Origin: a virus
DNA length: 47,556 bases
Reading direction: 5' to 3' (one strand)
IMG/VR virus record: IMGVR_UViG_3300036846_000442
Location: 1-47,556 of that record
Position numbers and translations under genes: made by a program. Below are positions 35,235-41,548 of the stretch, in pieces. The stretch's first letter is position 1, and each line of letters opens with the position of its first letter. A model generated the notes under the pieces. That model had not been told where the DNA came from, did not search any database, and saw only the letters and a program-made list of their open reading frames with translations.

Positions 35235-35850
35235 CCCGCTTGACTGCTACCCTCTTGGACTTGGGCGCGGGCTGGGGCTCAGGCTCCTCCTCCTCGTCCT
35301 CATCTTCCTCGTCCTCATCCTCCTCTTCATCTTCCTCGTCCTCGTCCAGTTCCTCCTCGTCCTCCAGTTCCTCCTCATCCTCGTCTTCCAGTTCCTCGTC
35401 CTCCTCCAACTCCTCCACGTCCTCCGGCTCCTCAACCTCCTTGACCTTCTTCCTGGAGGCTCCCTTCTTGGCCGCTGTCTTCTTGGCAGCCGCCTTTTTG
35501 GCGCCGGAGCGGTCCTGCTTGATGATGGCCTCCTCGGCGTTGTCCGGGCCGTACTCCCTCAGGAGCCGACGGCCGGTCATCGAGCCGGGAAGTGCCCAGT
35601 CGTACTTGTCCTCGACCAGCTGCGTGATGTCGGGCCAGCTGGTGGACGGCGACTTGGAGCGCTCACGGAAGATGAGCTTGGCGATATTGCGCTTCTTGGC
35701 TTCGCTCAGACCCTCCAGCTTGTCGGGGCCGCGCGTCCGGCCTGTGGTCTTCTTGGCGCCGTTCTCGGCGCTGTCGGTGCTGGCCGCCTTCTTCGTGGCG
35801 GTGCGCTTCGTGGCAGTGGACGCCTTGTTGGCGGTCCGCTTCGTGGCCAT
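35212..35850 (-). CDS. histone H1-like lysine/alanine-rich protein with acidic tail
   Basis: 212 residues from ATG 35850, with AGGAGG at ideal spacing behind promoter 35888-35916. Residues 1-45 are Lys/Thr/Ala repeats (TKRTANKAS, TATKRTATKKAA); the middle is KKAAAKKTAAKKGASRKK-like, as in bacterial histone H1-like proteins; then comes a long Glu/Asp run of more than 40 residues (ELEDEDEEELEDEEEL) before a basic C-terminus. Likely DNA compaction or nucleoid competition. The frame is open further upstream (35851-36189). Confidence 0.72.
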   Translation of the reverse strand: MATKRTANKASTATKRTATKKAASTDSAENGAKKTTGRTRGPDKLEGLSEAKKRNIAKLIFRERSKSPSTSWPDITQLVEDKYDWALPGSMTGRRLLREYGPDNAEEAIIKQDRSGAKKAAAKKTAAKKGASRKKVKEVEEPEDVEELEEDEELEDEDEEELEDEEELDEDEEDEEEDEDEEDEDEEEEPEPQPAPKSKRVAVKRGGRSKKS

Positions 35851-36189
35851 TCGATCCTCCTTGGATCTGTTGGTTGTTGACTGCGGGAGCTTAGCAGGGT
35901 AGCGCGGGATTGGCAACAAATTTGTGCCAGTGAACAGGGAGGGGCTATGTACTCTCCATATACCCTTTAATGTTCTTCCGAAACCCCTGCTTCTCCATTT
36001 GACCCTAAAGAGGTCATCATCAGGGACGATACCTATGAGAGTGCCTCGCTTCCAGCGCTTCTCTTCAGGCAACCAGACGACGACCTTGTGCCCCATTAAC
36101 TTCTGTGCGACGACCCAGTAGTTTACTGGACCGCCTGTGGTCCTGTAGGTTCTGTCCTCAACAGGATGTCGTTTGCGTCGCTTTTTCAG
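35851..36189 (-). other. in-frame SH3-like extension upstream of the histone-like gene
   Basis: The reading frame of the histone-like gene continues open to a CTG at 36189, directly behind GGGGAGG with a 4-nt spacer. It would encode about 113 residues, including KVVVWLPEEKRWKRGTLIGI and RVKWRSRGFGRTLKGIWRV, which resemble an SH3/KOW-like small barrel. ATG 36096 is an alternative start. Either a longer form of the protein or a separate gene with no stop before the promoter. Non-ATG start and read-through are uncertain. Confidence 0.4.
35888..35916 (-). promoter_or_regulatory. promoter for histone-like gene
   Basis: Minus strand TTGCCA, 17 nt, TGC-TAAGCT. It lies about 40 bp upstream of ATG 35850 and would give a separate mRNA for the histone-like protein. 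Confidence 0.6.
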
Positions 36190-36365
36190 CTTACCTCCCC
36201 GCTCTGAGTTGAATTTTTATCAGCTTGCCTCCCATCGATGAGCGGGCGCTGAGCGCCGCACATCCAGCACTTCCGCTCCCACCCGTAGTTCAGATGTCCG
36301 CAGTAGATCGGCCCGGTGGCGCCGTGACAGCGCCAGAGCTTAGCCAAAAACAGAGGCTTGAACAT
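36186..36365 (-). CDS. small zinc-finger protein (RanBP2-like spacing)
   Basis: 59 residues from ATG 36365 (GGAGG 8 nt upstream). Cysteine pattern: C after WR, then C-x3-N-x6-C-x2-C (YCGHLNYGWERKCWMCG) matching the RanBP2 zinc-finger core apart from a longer first gap. Followed by QRPLIDGR. An N-terminal FLAKLW hydrophobic stretch is present. Its stop lies in motif 4. Nucleic-acid or protein binding is inferred. Confidence 0.55.
   Translation of the reverse strand: MFKPLFLAKLWRCHGATGPIYCGHLNYGWERKCWMCGAQRPLIDGRQADKNSTQSGEVS
36187..36201 (-). repeat. CGGGGAGG-N4-NTG motif 4
   Basis: Spacer TAAG and CTG. The CTG opens the in-frame extension of the histone-like gene. Confidence 0.6.
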
Positions 36366-36681
36366 AATCAACGCCTCCAAATCCCAAAGCCCCAGCCAGC
36401 CCTTGGTTCAGGTCCCAAACCCTTCCACCAGCATACGGCCCTCGGTCTTGTACGACGGCCCAGACGGATCGCCTATGATAGCGAAACAGGACTCTTGTGC
36501 CGCATCTTAGACGTTTGTTAGCGACACCGTATCTCGCGTGGAATCCGCAGGCTGTTTGGCCTCCATCGTAGTACCACGATGCCAACTGCGTATACATTCG
36601 AGGCTTCTTATGATGATGCCTGGTCTGTGTCTTCTCCGCAGACGGAATGATCAGAGCCATCAATGATAACGCTATCGCCAT
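36340..36681 (-). CDS. secreted RlpA-like double-psi beta-barrel protein
   Basis: 113 residues. Signal-peptide-like N-terminus (MAIALSLMALIIPSAEK) followed by an RlpA/DPBB domain: ASWYYDGGQTACGFHARYGVANKRL, CGTRVLFRY, VVQDRGPYAGGRVWDLNQGLAGALGFGG. RlpA-like proteins cleave peptidoglycan denuded of stem peptides or bind septal wall. Possibly a lysis accessory or host wall modifier. Its start overlaps the upstream stop as TGATG. Confidence 0.78.
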   Translation of the reverse strand: MAIALSLMALIIPSAEKTQTRHHHKKPRMYTQLASWYYDGGQTACGFHARYGVANKRLRCGTRVLFRYHRRSVWAVVQDRGPYAGGRVWDLNQGLAGALGFGGVDYVQASVFG

Positions 36682-36908
36682 CAGTCATTCTCCTCACTCT
36701 CATAAGGCCAGATTACATTATCGGTTGCCAGGCTTTGGGCTGCGACATGCTCCATCTGCACTGGCTCGACCATCTCCATGCCCTCCTCCGTCTGGGCTAG
36801 GTCCAATGCGTAGGCCCGTGCATCACTCTCACCAATGAACGGGCCGTACACATACACATAGTTGTCGCCCTCAGCGGGTTCCTTCCCAACGACGTACCAG
36901 GGACTCAC
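36681..36908 (-). CDS. small acidic protein
   Basis: 75 residues from GTG 36908. WYVVGKEPAEGDNYVYVYGPF, ESDARAYALDLAQTEEGM, then an acidic end (YESEEND). Beta then helix, resembling small GP-type early proteins. Resembles the 37440-37643 protein (A-DLA and tyrosine patterns), suggesting a duplicated fold. Function unknown. Confidence 0.6.
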   Translation of the reverse strand: MSPWYVVGKEPAEGDNYVYVYGPFIGESDARAYALDLAQTEEGMEMVEPVQMEHVAAQSLATDNVIWPYESEEND

Positions 36909-37108
36909 GCCTCCGGGTCGTGCGGCTCGATTGTGACCTTGACCGCGTCAGGATTCCCGAGCTTCTGGAGGCTCTCCCGAGACAGATAGATGTTAGTGAT
37001 CGCTACAGGCCGATCATCCGTAGTGAACTTAACCACCCCCTTCATTGGCTTGCTATCTGAAAGGACAACCTCGACCTTATTGTTGTCGGACTTCTTGGCT
37101 GCGGGCAC
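36905..37108 (-). CDS. hypothetical small protein
   Basis: 67 residues from GTG 37108 with AGGAGG 4 nt upstream. Beta-rich, basic N-terminus (PAAKKSDNNK), then VKFTTDDRPVAITNIYLSRESLQKLG. Unknown; coupled to neighbours. Confidence 0.6.
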   Translation of the reverse strand: MPAAKKSDNNKVEVVLSDSKPMKGVVKFTTDDRPVAITNIYLSRESLQKLGNPDAVKVTIEPHDPEA

Positions 37109-37443
37109 TATGCCTCCTGTTGTTTGGTCAGGTCCACGATAACGCTGCCGGTGTTCGGGTCCATCGCGTGCTTCTCAAGCAACTCCTGAACCTCGAATGT
37201 GACGAGGTCCTGGATTTTGGGAGGGCAGCTATCCCAAAGAGCCTTCACCGTCGGGAGTTCACTAGGGATGTAGCCTTTGAACGCGGCCATTTCCTCCCAG
37301 TCGTCCCAATCGACCTCCCCGCTCTGGTCTGGCTCCGGCTCCTTGTTGAAGTGCTGCCAGTAGAACGTCGCCAACGGCCTGTCCCAACCGACAACGAACT
37401 TCTGTTCGCCGTTCGGGTATGTTGCTAGGATGATACGGCTCAT
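37108..37443 (-). CDS. hypothetical acidic protein
   Basis: 111 residues from ATG 37443 (ATGA overlap). YPNGEQKFVVGWDRPLATFYWQHF at the N-terminus, then an Asp/Glu/Trp-rich stretch and a helical end. Includes one CGGGGAGG-N4-TTG motif in codons (37307-37321). Unknown function. Confidence 0.6.
   Translation of the reverse strand: MSRIILATYPNGEQKFVVGWDRPLATFYWQHFNKEPEPDQSGEVDWDDWEEMAAFKGYIPSELPTVKALWDSCPPKIQDLVTFEVQELLEKHAMDPNTGSVIVDLTKQQEA
37307..37321 (-). repeat. CGGGGAGG-N4-NTG motif 5
   Basis: Spacer TCGA and TTG, within the codons of the 37108-37443 gene (reading QSGEVDW). The frame differs from that of motif 2. Confidence 0.55.
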
Positions 37444-37643
37444 GCGATCCTTTCTGGGCCGCCATTGACCCACTTGTAGTTTGGCTCCTCATCTGTCTCG
37501 ACAACCCGCGTTTCGCGGACCATAATCCATCGACGAGCCAGATCTTGAGCGTACTGATGTGCTTCGTCCTCTGTGGTCCAGACGAGTGCGTTGCCCGCCC
37601 ACTTGCCACTGTCGTCAGCTATCACTTCCGCTTTGTACGACAA
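37440..37643 (-). CDS. hypothetical small protein
   Basis: 67 residues from TTG 37643 (AAGGGAG 4 nt upstream). KAEVIADDSGKWAGNALVWTTEDEAHQYAQDLARRW resembles the 36681-36908 protein. Probably a small alpha/beta domain. Unknown. Confidence 0.6.
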   Translation of the reverse strand: MSYKAEVIADDSGKWAGNALVWTTEDEAHQYAQDLARRWIMVRETRVVETDEEPNYKWVNGGPERIA

Positions 37644-37702
37644 TTTGCTCCCTTTTGTTTGGCCCACCCCTCAGCTGTCAAAATTCTGCCAAGGGGAGGG
37701 TG

Positions 37703-37888
37703 TTATAGCTTGATAGCCCCGCTGGCTACCAAGATCGCAGCACCCACAATCGCAAGAATCAAGAGGATGCTGAGAAACATGATGATCCGATCCCTCCAGG
37801 ATCGTCGTCCCGACTGATTACGTCGAGCCTCAGAACGTTCCTGGCTCTGAGCGAACTCGCGCTCGATAGTGTCGATGCTCTCGTTCAC
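37703..37888 (-). CDS. small single-pass membrane protein
   Basis: 61 residues from GTG 37888, overlapping the previous stop. N-terminal polar helix (REFAQSQERSEARRNQSGRR) then IIMFLSILLILAIVGAAILVASG as a transmembrane segment, ending in GAIKL. Topology N-in with a short C-terminal tail; possibly a membrane anchor. Confidence 0.68.
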   Translation of the reverse strand: MNESIDTIEREFAQSQERSEARRNQSGRRSWRDRIIMFLSILLILAIVGAAILVASGAIKL

Positions 37889-38097
37889 GAGATGTCACTC
37901 GTGTAGAGCTTCTGCCCCATACCCTCTCCCAGCCCGACGCCGACGTTCTGATAGTGGCGCTCGCACATATACGCCCAAGGACCCATTTGTGTCTTGCCGT
38001 CGTACACGGCCTTTGTGCCATTTGCACAGAGGTCGCAGTTGGGCATTGTGCTAACTACTGCTTCACGGCCCTTTGTAGCGGCAAACCGCTTGCTCAT
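37885..38097 (-). CDS. small zinc protein
   Basis: 70 residues. CDLCANGTKAVYDGKT followed by CERHYQ gives C-x2-C ... C-x2-H, a zinc site. Basic N-terminus. Coupled to the membrane protein downstream. Unknown; perhaps a host-interaction zinc finger. Confidence 0.62.
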   Translation of the reverse strand: MSKRFAATKGREAVVSTMPNCDLCANGTKAVYDGKTQMGPWAYMCERHYQNVGVGLGEGMGQKLYTSDIS

Positions 38098-38303
38098 TCC
38101 TTGCTCCTGGTTTTTTGTTCTTCGTAGTTCAGTTCGCTGAACGAGAGCACATCTTCTGTACCGTCATCGAACAGCACGACGCACGCATCAGGAATCGTCG
38201 GATCGTCAGACAATGCAGTGATGCGACCAACTCGCTCATGCGGCTCCAACTCTGTATGGCCGATGATTTCGACCCTGGCTCCTTCCGATGGGTTTTCAAT
38301 CAT
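38094..38303 (-). CDS. small beta-barrel-like protein
   Basis: 69 residues from ATG 38303 (ATGA). Strands GARVEIIGHTELEPHERVGRITAL and ACVVLFDDGTEDVLSFSEL fit an SH3/KOW-like or Tudor-like fold. Overlaps both neighbours. Confidence 0.6.
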   Translation of the reverse strand: MIENPSEGARVEIIGHTELEPHERVGRITALSDDPTIPDACVVLFDDGTEDVLSFSELNYEEQKTRSKE

Positions 38304-38482
38304 ACGCTGATCCGCTGCTTGCGCAGCGCCTTTCGGACACCACGAGCGATAGCCCACAACTCTTGGCGCTCGGCGGCGATAAATTCGTCACGCACCGAAT
38401 GTGAGACGCACCGGCGGTCGCCAGCGCTAATGATCATTGCAGCTACATAGCGAGCGACCATCTTCTCTCGTCTGGTCAACAT
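38300..38482 (-). CDS. small basic helical protein
   Basis: 60 residues: RREKMVARYVAAMIISAGDRR then ELWAIARGVRKALRKQR. Very basic; a nucleic-acid or host-factor binder is possible. Coupled to the RHH-like gene and to 38094-38303. Confidence 0.58.
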   Translation of the reverse strand: MLTRREKMVARYVAAMIISAGDRRCVSHSVRDEFIAAERQELWAIARGVRKALRKQRISV

Positions 38483-38679
38483 TACCCTTCTTCCTCCAGT
38501 TGCTGTAGGCCGAGGTCCAGAATGTGCCGCACAAACGGCTCGCGCGGAATCAGGTCCGGGCGAATGGCGTCGATGCGGTCGATCAGTTCCGGCGTGATAC
38601 GGATGGGGATCGGCAGTCGCGTGACTTCCGGCTGCTTCTTTGGCTTCAACTTGCCTCCCCGCTGCTGACTTGTCTTCAT
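38482..38679 (-). CDS. small RHH-like DNA-binding protein
   Basis: 65 residues from ATG 38679 (GAAGG); TTG 38649 behind the CGGGGAGG motif is an internal alternative giving 55 residues. TRLPIPIRITPELIDRIDAIR and LIPREPFVRHILDLGLQQL fit ribbon-helix-helix: a short strand then two helices with a basic N-terminus. Possible autoregulator of small early genes. Whichever start is used, the RHH part is kept. Confidence 0.65.
   Translation of the reverse strand: MKTSQQRGGKLKPKKQPEVTRLPIPIRITPELIDRIDAIRPDLIPREPFVRHILDLGLQQLEEEG
38647..38661 (-). repeat. CGGGGAGG-N4-NTG motif 6
   Basis: Spacer CAAG and TTG, in frame with the RHH-like gene at its 11th codon. The N-terminal codons (M-K-x4-R-G-G-K-L) resemble those around motif 7 (M-K-x4-R-G-G-N-L). 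Confidence 0.7.
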
Positions 38680-38801
38680 TTTGCCTTCACTGGCTCCTTC
38701 CTGGGTGTGACCGGTTCTTCCCGAACCGGCTCTGGTGCCGGTGGCACCGGGTTCTTGATTGGTTCGATGATTTGCTTGTCGTGTTCCTTCCCGATCTCCA
38801 C
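38676..38801 (-). CDS. 41-residue proline/glutamate-rich peptide
   Basis: GTG 38801 shares its G with the TAG of the upstream gene, and TGA overlaps the RHH start. AAAGGAAG lies 5 nt upstream. Composition is Pro/Glu/Lys-rich (KNPVPPAPEPVREEPV), like a flexible linker. Probably expressed, unknown role. Confidence 0.55.
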   Translation of the reverse strand: MEIGKEHDKQIIEPIKNPVPPAPEPVREEPVTPRKEPVKAK

Positions 38802-39241
38802 TAATGCTTCCTTTCCAGGTTATACAGCTTGTACGGAACACCGTAGGCGGCGGCGACTTGTTTCGCAATCCGCCAACGAGAGTACGGGACCAGCAGCTTC
38901 TTTGGGTAAGCAAACTGAGCCCTCCATCCTGTATCTGCGGGGATGATCCCGCCCCACAAATTCACCTGCCCAGCGATGGAAACTACGCCACGCGGGACCG
39001 AGAACAAACCGTTCCCCTCTCTGGCATAGCCCATCGCGAACAGGCGGTTGAATGTGGTCGTCGCGTATGTGCCGCATCTGCACCTTGGATCCGGCACTTC
39101 GTGGTTATGCAGTTCGCACATCGCTTCAAACGTCTGGTGCGGCTCCCACATGCTCATATGCATGATCGAATACAGGAGGCCATTCTCGACTATCCAAGCT
39201 CTGTATCCGACTGCTGGTTCGATTGCGTCAGGAACTTTCAT
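38801..39241 (-). CDS. actinophage early protein with CxCG motif
   Basis: 146 residues from ATG 39241; a longer in-frame opening runs backwards through the ATPase gene. GYRAWIVENGLLYSIMH, HQTFEAMCELHNHEVPDPRCRCGTYA, GQVNLWGGIIPADTGWRAQFAYPKKLLVP. This Trp/Cys pattern resembles a family of unknown function in actinophage replication regions. Cys/His residues may bind zinc. The overlap with the ATPase gene is 14 nt. Confidence 0.68.
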   Translation of the reverse strand: MKVPDAIEPAVGYRAWIVENGLLYSIMHMSMWEPHQTFEAMCELHNHEVPDPRCRCGTYATTTFNRLFAMGYAREGNGLFSVPRGVVSIAGQVNLWGGIIPADTGWRAQFAYPKKLLVPYSRWRIAKQVAAAYGVPYKLYNLERKH

Positions 39242-40223
39242 CAAGTGTTTCGACCAAGGCGTCGGGCAGTCTCCACCACCACTCGTTGCCGCGCTTGATC
39301 GATTCAACCTCCGCTTCCGCCTTGGCTCCTTCCAAGGTCCGTTTGGTGATACGATAATGCTTGGCGTCCTCGATGATCTCGGTCGCCCGCCGCTCGTGAT
39401 TTGGCGCGGCCCCGAGGTACTCAATCAAGAACTCAACCGCCTGCTCCCGCTTTGTCGGCGGTCGGCCCTGCTTCCCACCCTTGCTCGCTTTGGCAAGCAT
39501 CACCATCGGGTCGAAGCCATCCTCAATCTCGCCTGTGTAGGTGAGAAGTGGCTGCGGACGCTCGATGCCAGGAACGTCGGCCTCGTCCATCTCGAATTCG
39601 AGTGGCAGAGGATCGTCACGCAGCTGGCTCTTGATGTTGCACATGACGACGCGATCCTTGTCTTCAGGATCACGACCGACGATATAGATCATGCGACCGG
39701 CGGCGGGCAAGCCTGAGCTTGCACCACCGATGGCATTTAGCGGATGGCTGTTCTTCGCCACGTTCTTGATAACGTGGTCTACGAGAATGATCGCGCATCC
39801 TGTTTCCTGCGCAAGCTTCTTGAGTGGACGCGTGGCCTTGCGGATGCTGTCGCTTGTCCGCTTGACGCCCTCGCTCAGATGCTCGTTTACTGGGTCGCAG
39901 ATCAGGAGCTTGACCCTGTAACGCTCGATGAACTTCCTGGTGCGCTCGATGTCCTCAGGGAACAGCGGATCGAAGTCATACTCGATTCGCTTCTTGTTCG
40001 CCCCGACCGCCGACAGGCGCGGCCCGAGCATGGTGCTGTCGATTTCCTCCGTCTGTGACAGAATCACAGTGCCCTTCTTAGCAACATCAGTTGCGATGCG
40101 AACGCCCAGGAGCGACTTGCCGCCACCCGGCCTGCCCGCTATGACGTGGACCGTACCCTCAAAGATACGATCCATCCATAACGACTTAATGTTCGCATTC
40201 TGGATTTTGTTGGCTCTAGCCAA
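39228..40223 (-). CDS. RepA/DnaB-like RecA-fold ATPase
   Basis: 331 residues. Walker A AGRPGGGKS at 29-37, Walker B-like KLLICDPV, and DHVIKNV/GRMIYIVGRDPE further on. A C-terminal winged-helix-like part (EIIEDAKHYRITKRTLEGAKAEAEVE) suggests DNA binding. Similar to AAA_25/RepA-type helicases and to the C-terminal half of the 43101-44999 primase-helicase. Unwinds DNA or loads helicase at the fork. Confidence 0.78.
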   Translation of the reverse strand: MARANKIQNANIKSLWMDRIFEGTVHVIAGRPGGGKSLLGVRIATDVAKKGTVILSQTEEIDSTMLGPRLSAVGANKKRIEYDFDPLFPEDIERTRKFIERYRVKLLICDPVNEHLSEGVKRTSDSIRKATRPLKKLAQETGCAIILVDHVIKNVAKNSHPLNAIGGASSGLPAAGRMIYIVGRDPEDKDRVVMCNIKSQLRDDPLPLEFEMDEADVPGIERPQPLLTYTGEIEDGFDPMVMLAKASKGGKQGRPPTKREQAVEFLIEYLGAAPNHERRATEIIEDAKHYRITKRTLEGAKAEAEVESIKRGNEWWWRLPDALVETLDESS

Positions 40224-40224
40224 C

Positions 40225-40656
40225 TTATACCTCCTTGATTTCTACAGGAATGTTGAGCCTACGAGCGATGTTTATCGTCATCCATTCGCCAGAGCGGTAG
40301 AATTTAGCCGACCTGACGAACGCTACCAGCTTGTCCGACCCCTGCACCATTAGCTCATTCCGCTGGCGATATGGCTCAAGCCCCAACGGGCACTGATATA
40401 CTTCGCTAGCGTATCCCAGCATTTCCTCGACCAGCTGTTCGTTATGAGGCGCGCCCGGAACATATAGCTCCAGATCGAACATGAATACGTGCGCGGCCTG
40501 AGCGGCGAGAGTGTCGACGCCATACGCGCATCCTGATCGCCAAGTTGGCCAATTCGGGTCCTCGTTGGCTACTACATCGAGCGCATCCTGTACGAAGCGC
40601 ACCTGATTATCCATCAGGCGGCTCGGGCCTGTGAACGATATAATCATGCTACTCAT
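40225..40656 (-). CDS. SLOG-domain nucleotide-binding protein
   Basis: 143 residues from ATG 40656 (ATG 40647 is the alternative). IISFTGPSRL, SGCAYGVDTLAAQAAH and SDKLVAFVRSAKFY form a SLOG (DprA/LOG-like) Rossmann fold that binds nucleotides. In phages such proteins may manage nucleotide pools or take part in signalling. Coupled to its neighbour by an 8-nt overlap. Confidence 0.7.
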   Translation of the reverse strand: MSSMIISFTGPSRLMDNQVRFVQDALDVVANEDPNWPTWRSGCAYGVDTLAAQAAHVFMFDLELYVPGAPHNEQLVEEMLGYASEVYQCPLGLEPYRQRNELMVQGSDKLVAFVRSAKFYRSGEWMTINIARRLNIPVEIKEV

Positions 40657-40810
40657 CCATGGTAGTGAGAAGGTCCGTAACCCAATCAAGTTCCAGGACC
40701 GCCTTCTCAATCCGGTCCTGAAGGATTGCCGCGAGCGTATCAACGCCCGCGTCCTGCGACAAGGCGTCGTTCTTGACGCCTATGGCGATGCGGAAGATAA
40801 TGTCTTCCAA
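40649..40810 (-). CDS. small hypothetical protein
   Basis: 53 residues from TTG 40810 behind GGGGAGG-N4; ATG 40840, immediately after the tRNA-like element, would add ten residues. EDIIFRIAIGVKNDALSQDAGVDTLAAILQDRIEKAVLEL is helical and resembles a short helper protein. First gene of the leftward block, right behind the long RNA. Confidence 0.62.
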   Translation of the reverse strand: MEDIIFRIAIGVKNDALSQDAGVDTLAAILQDRIEKAVLELDWVTDLLTTMDE

Positions 40811-40822
40811 ATTACCTCCCCG
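40808..40822 (-). repeat. CGGGGAGG-N4-NTG motif 7
   Basis: Spacer TAAT and TTG; starts the 40649-40810 gene. The base before CGGGGAGG differs from most copies (T instead of G). Confidence 0.65.
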
Positions 40823-40840
40823 ATGTGGTTTGTACTTCAT

Positions 40841-40903
40841 TCGCGCAGGCGGGGAATTGAACCCCGCAACAAGATAAATCGTGGCCTTGTTCCATTCTGC
40901 GCG
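40841..40903 (-). ncRNA. tRNA-like element (acceptor and T-arm, no D-arm)
   Basis: Minus strand CGCGCAG pairs with CTGCGCG as a perfect 7-bp acceptor; a GCGGGG-TTCAATT-CCCCGC T-arm has a near-consensus T loop. Between them only ~30 nt remain, with an AACAAG/CTTGTT stem around a 12-nt loop. A D-arm and a standard anticodon loop are missing, so it cannot be an ordinary tRNA. It resembles the 3' module of tmRNA or other tRNA-like RNAs. Confidence 0.55.
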
Positions 40904-41354
40904 CGTGTCCCTTAGTGGTCTGCCAGCCTACACTCTCGATGTAGGTTATGGCTATTGCGTCGTCTGTCACACGGCTTGCACTCGCACTGTACTGTGACCC
41001 ACGCAGGTTTACGTGATTCCGCGGCTACCATCGTCCCTTGTTTTGCTCATCTGCTTGCTAATCGGTTCATCGCTTCACTCCCTCCGGTCCATCGCGTTTC
41101 GCTCAAAAAGGTAGAGCTACTAACTTCACCGGACTTCGCTCAGCGTCCCTCCGATCACTCGGGCAGGATCGGCTAACAAAGTCTGCGTCACCGTTCTGTG
41201 GTCTCTGCTTCCTGGCTTAGCCTGCCAGTCTCCGGGGGTCAGGACGGTCCCCCTTGCTCCTCACGGTCCACCGAATCACTACCCGCGAGGCCACCCTACA
41301 CTTTCACCCTTCACCGACTTGTTTACTTCACTGTTCCCGGCGCGGGGCGTCCGC
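40841..41354 (-). ncRNA. long structured non-coding RNA
   Basis: About 510 nt with no gene, downstream of promoter 41361-41389. Helices seen in order: GGGGC-GGAC-GCCCC at the 5' end, GGGGG/CCCCC, CTGGC/GCCAG, CCGATC/GATCGG, GTCC/GGAC, TCCGGT/ACCGGA, GTCACA/TGTGAC, CCTACA/TGTAGG and the tRNA-like 3' end. Many GAA/GNRA-like loops and repeats of GATGRACCG type. No class identified; the size is near the large RNAs known from phages (GOLLD or ROOL), but this is a guess. Reading continues into the leftward operon, so it may be a processed leader. Confidence 0.6.
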
Positions 41355-41360
41355 CCCTAG

Positions 41361-41389
41361 AGCTTAGCAGAATCCGCTCGCAGACGCAA
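41361..41389 (-). promoter_or_regulatory. promoter for long RNA and leftward block
   Basis: Minus strand TTGCGT, 17 nt, TGC-TAAGCT. The predicted start is near 41354. Likely the main promoter of the leftward early operon. Confidence 0.65.
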
Positions 41390-41418
41390 GCAAGTGCTAG
41401 GTCACTTCGCGTCATGGG

Positions 41419-41433
41419 CGGGGAGGTTTCCTG
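41419..41433 (+). repeat. CGGGGAGG-N4-NTG motif 8
   Basis: Spacer TTTC and CTG on the plus strand, between divergent promoters. It shares GGGCGGGGAGGTTTC with motif 9. Confidence 0.6.
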
Positions 41434-41470
41434 GCGCATTTTCAGGTCAGGATTACACTGTTGAGGAAGG

Positions 41471-41508
41471 AAGGCCGCAAGAAGTAGCGCGCGAGTTCTC
41501 GCGGCCTT
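41471..41508 (+). terminator. AAGGCCGC hairpin upstream of resolvase gene
   Basis: AAGGCCGC pairs with GCGGCCTT, and AGAA with TTCT inside. Related to the hairpin at 42592-42632 (shared AAGGCCGCAAGAA). It lies upstream of the resolvase promoter, so it may stop minor read-through or act as a protein site. Confidence 0.4.
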
Positions 41509-41533
41509 GCGCTCAGCATGGCCTGCCTGAAAG

Positions 41534-41542
41534 TGCTAAACT
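41534..41542 (+). promoter_or_regulatory. extended -10 promoter for leaderless resolvase mRNA
   Basis: TGC-TAAACT followed 6 nt later by ATG 41549, which puts the transcription start on or next to the start codon. There is no ribosome site. The -35 box is weak (CAGCAT at 17 nt). Leaderless starts are common in actinobacteria. Confidence 0.5.
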
Positions 41543-41548
41543 GCTAGC

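Noticed and set aside
35222-35902. Long plus-strand frame rich in Ser
   Set aside because: It is the antisense of the GAG/GAC repeats of the histone-like gene.
40841-40903. Ordinary tRNA gene
   Set aside because: The distance between acceptor and T-arm is too short, with no D-arm and a 12-nt loop; recorded as tRNA-like only.
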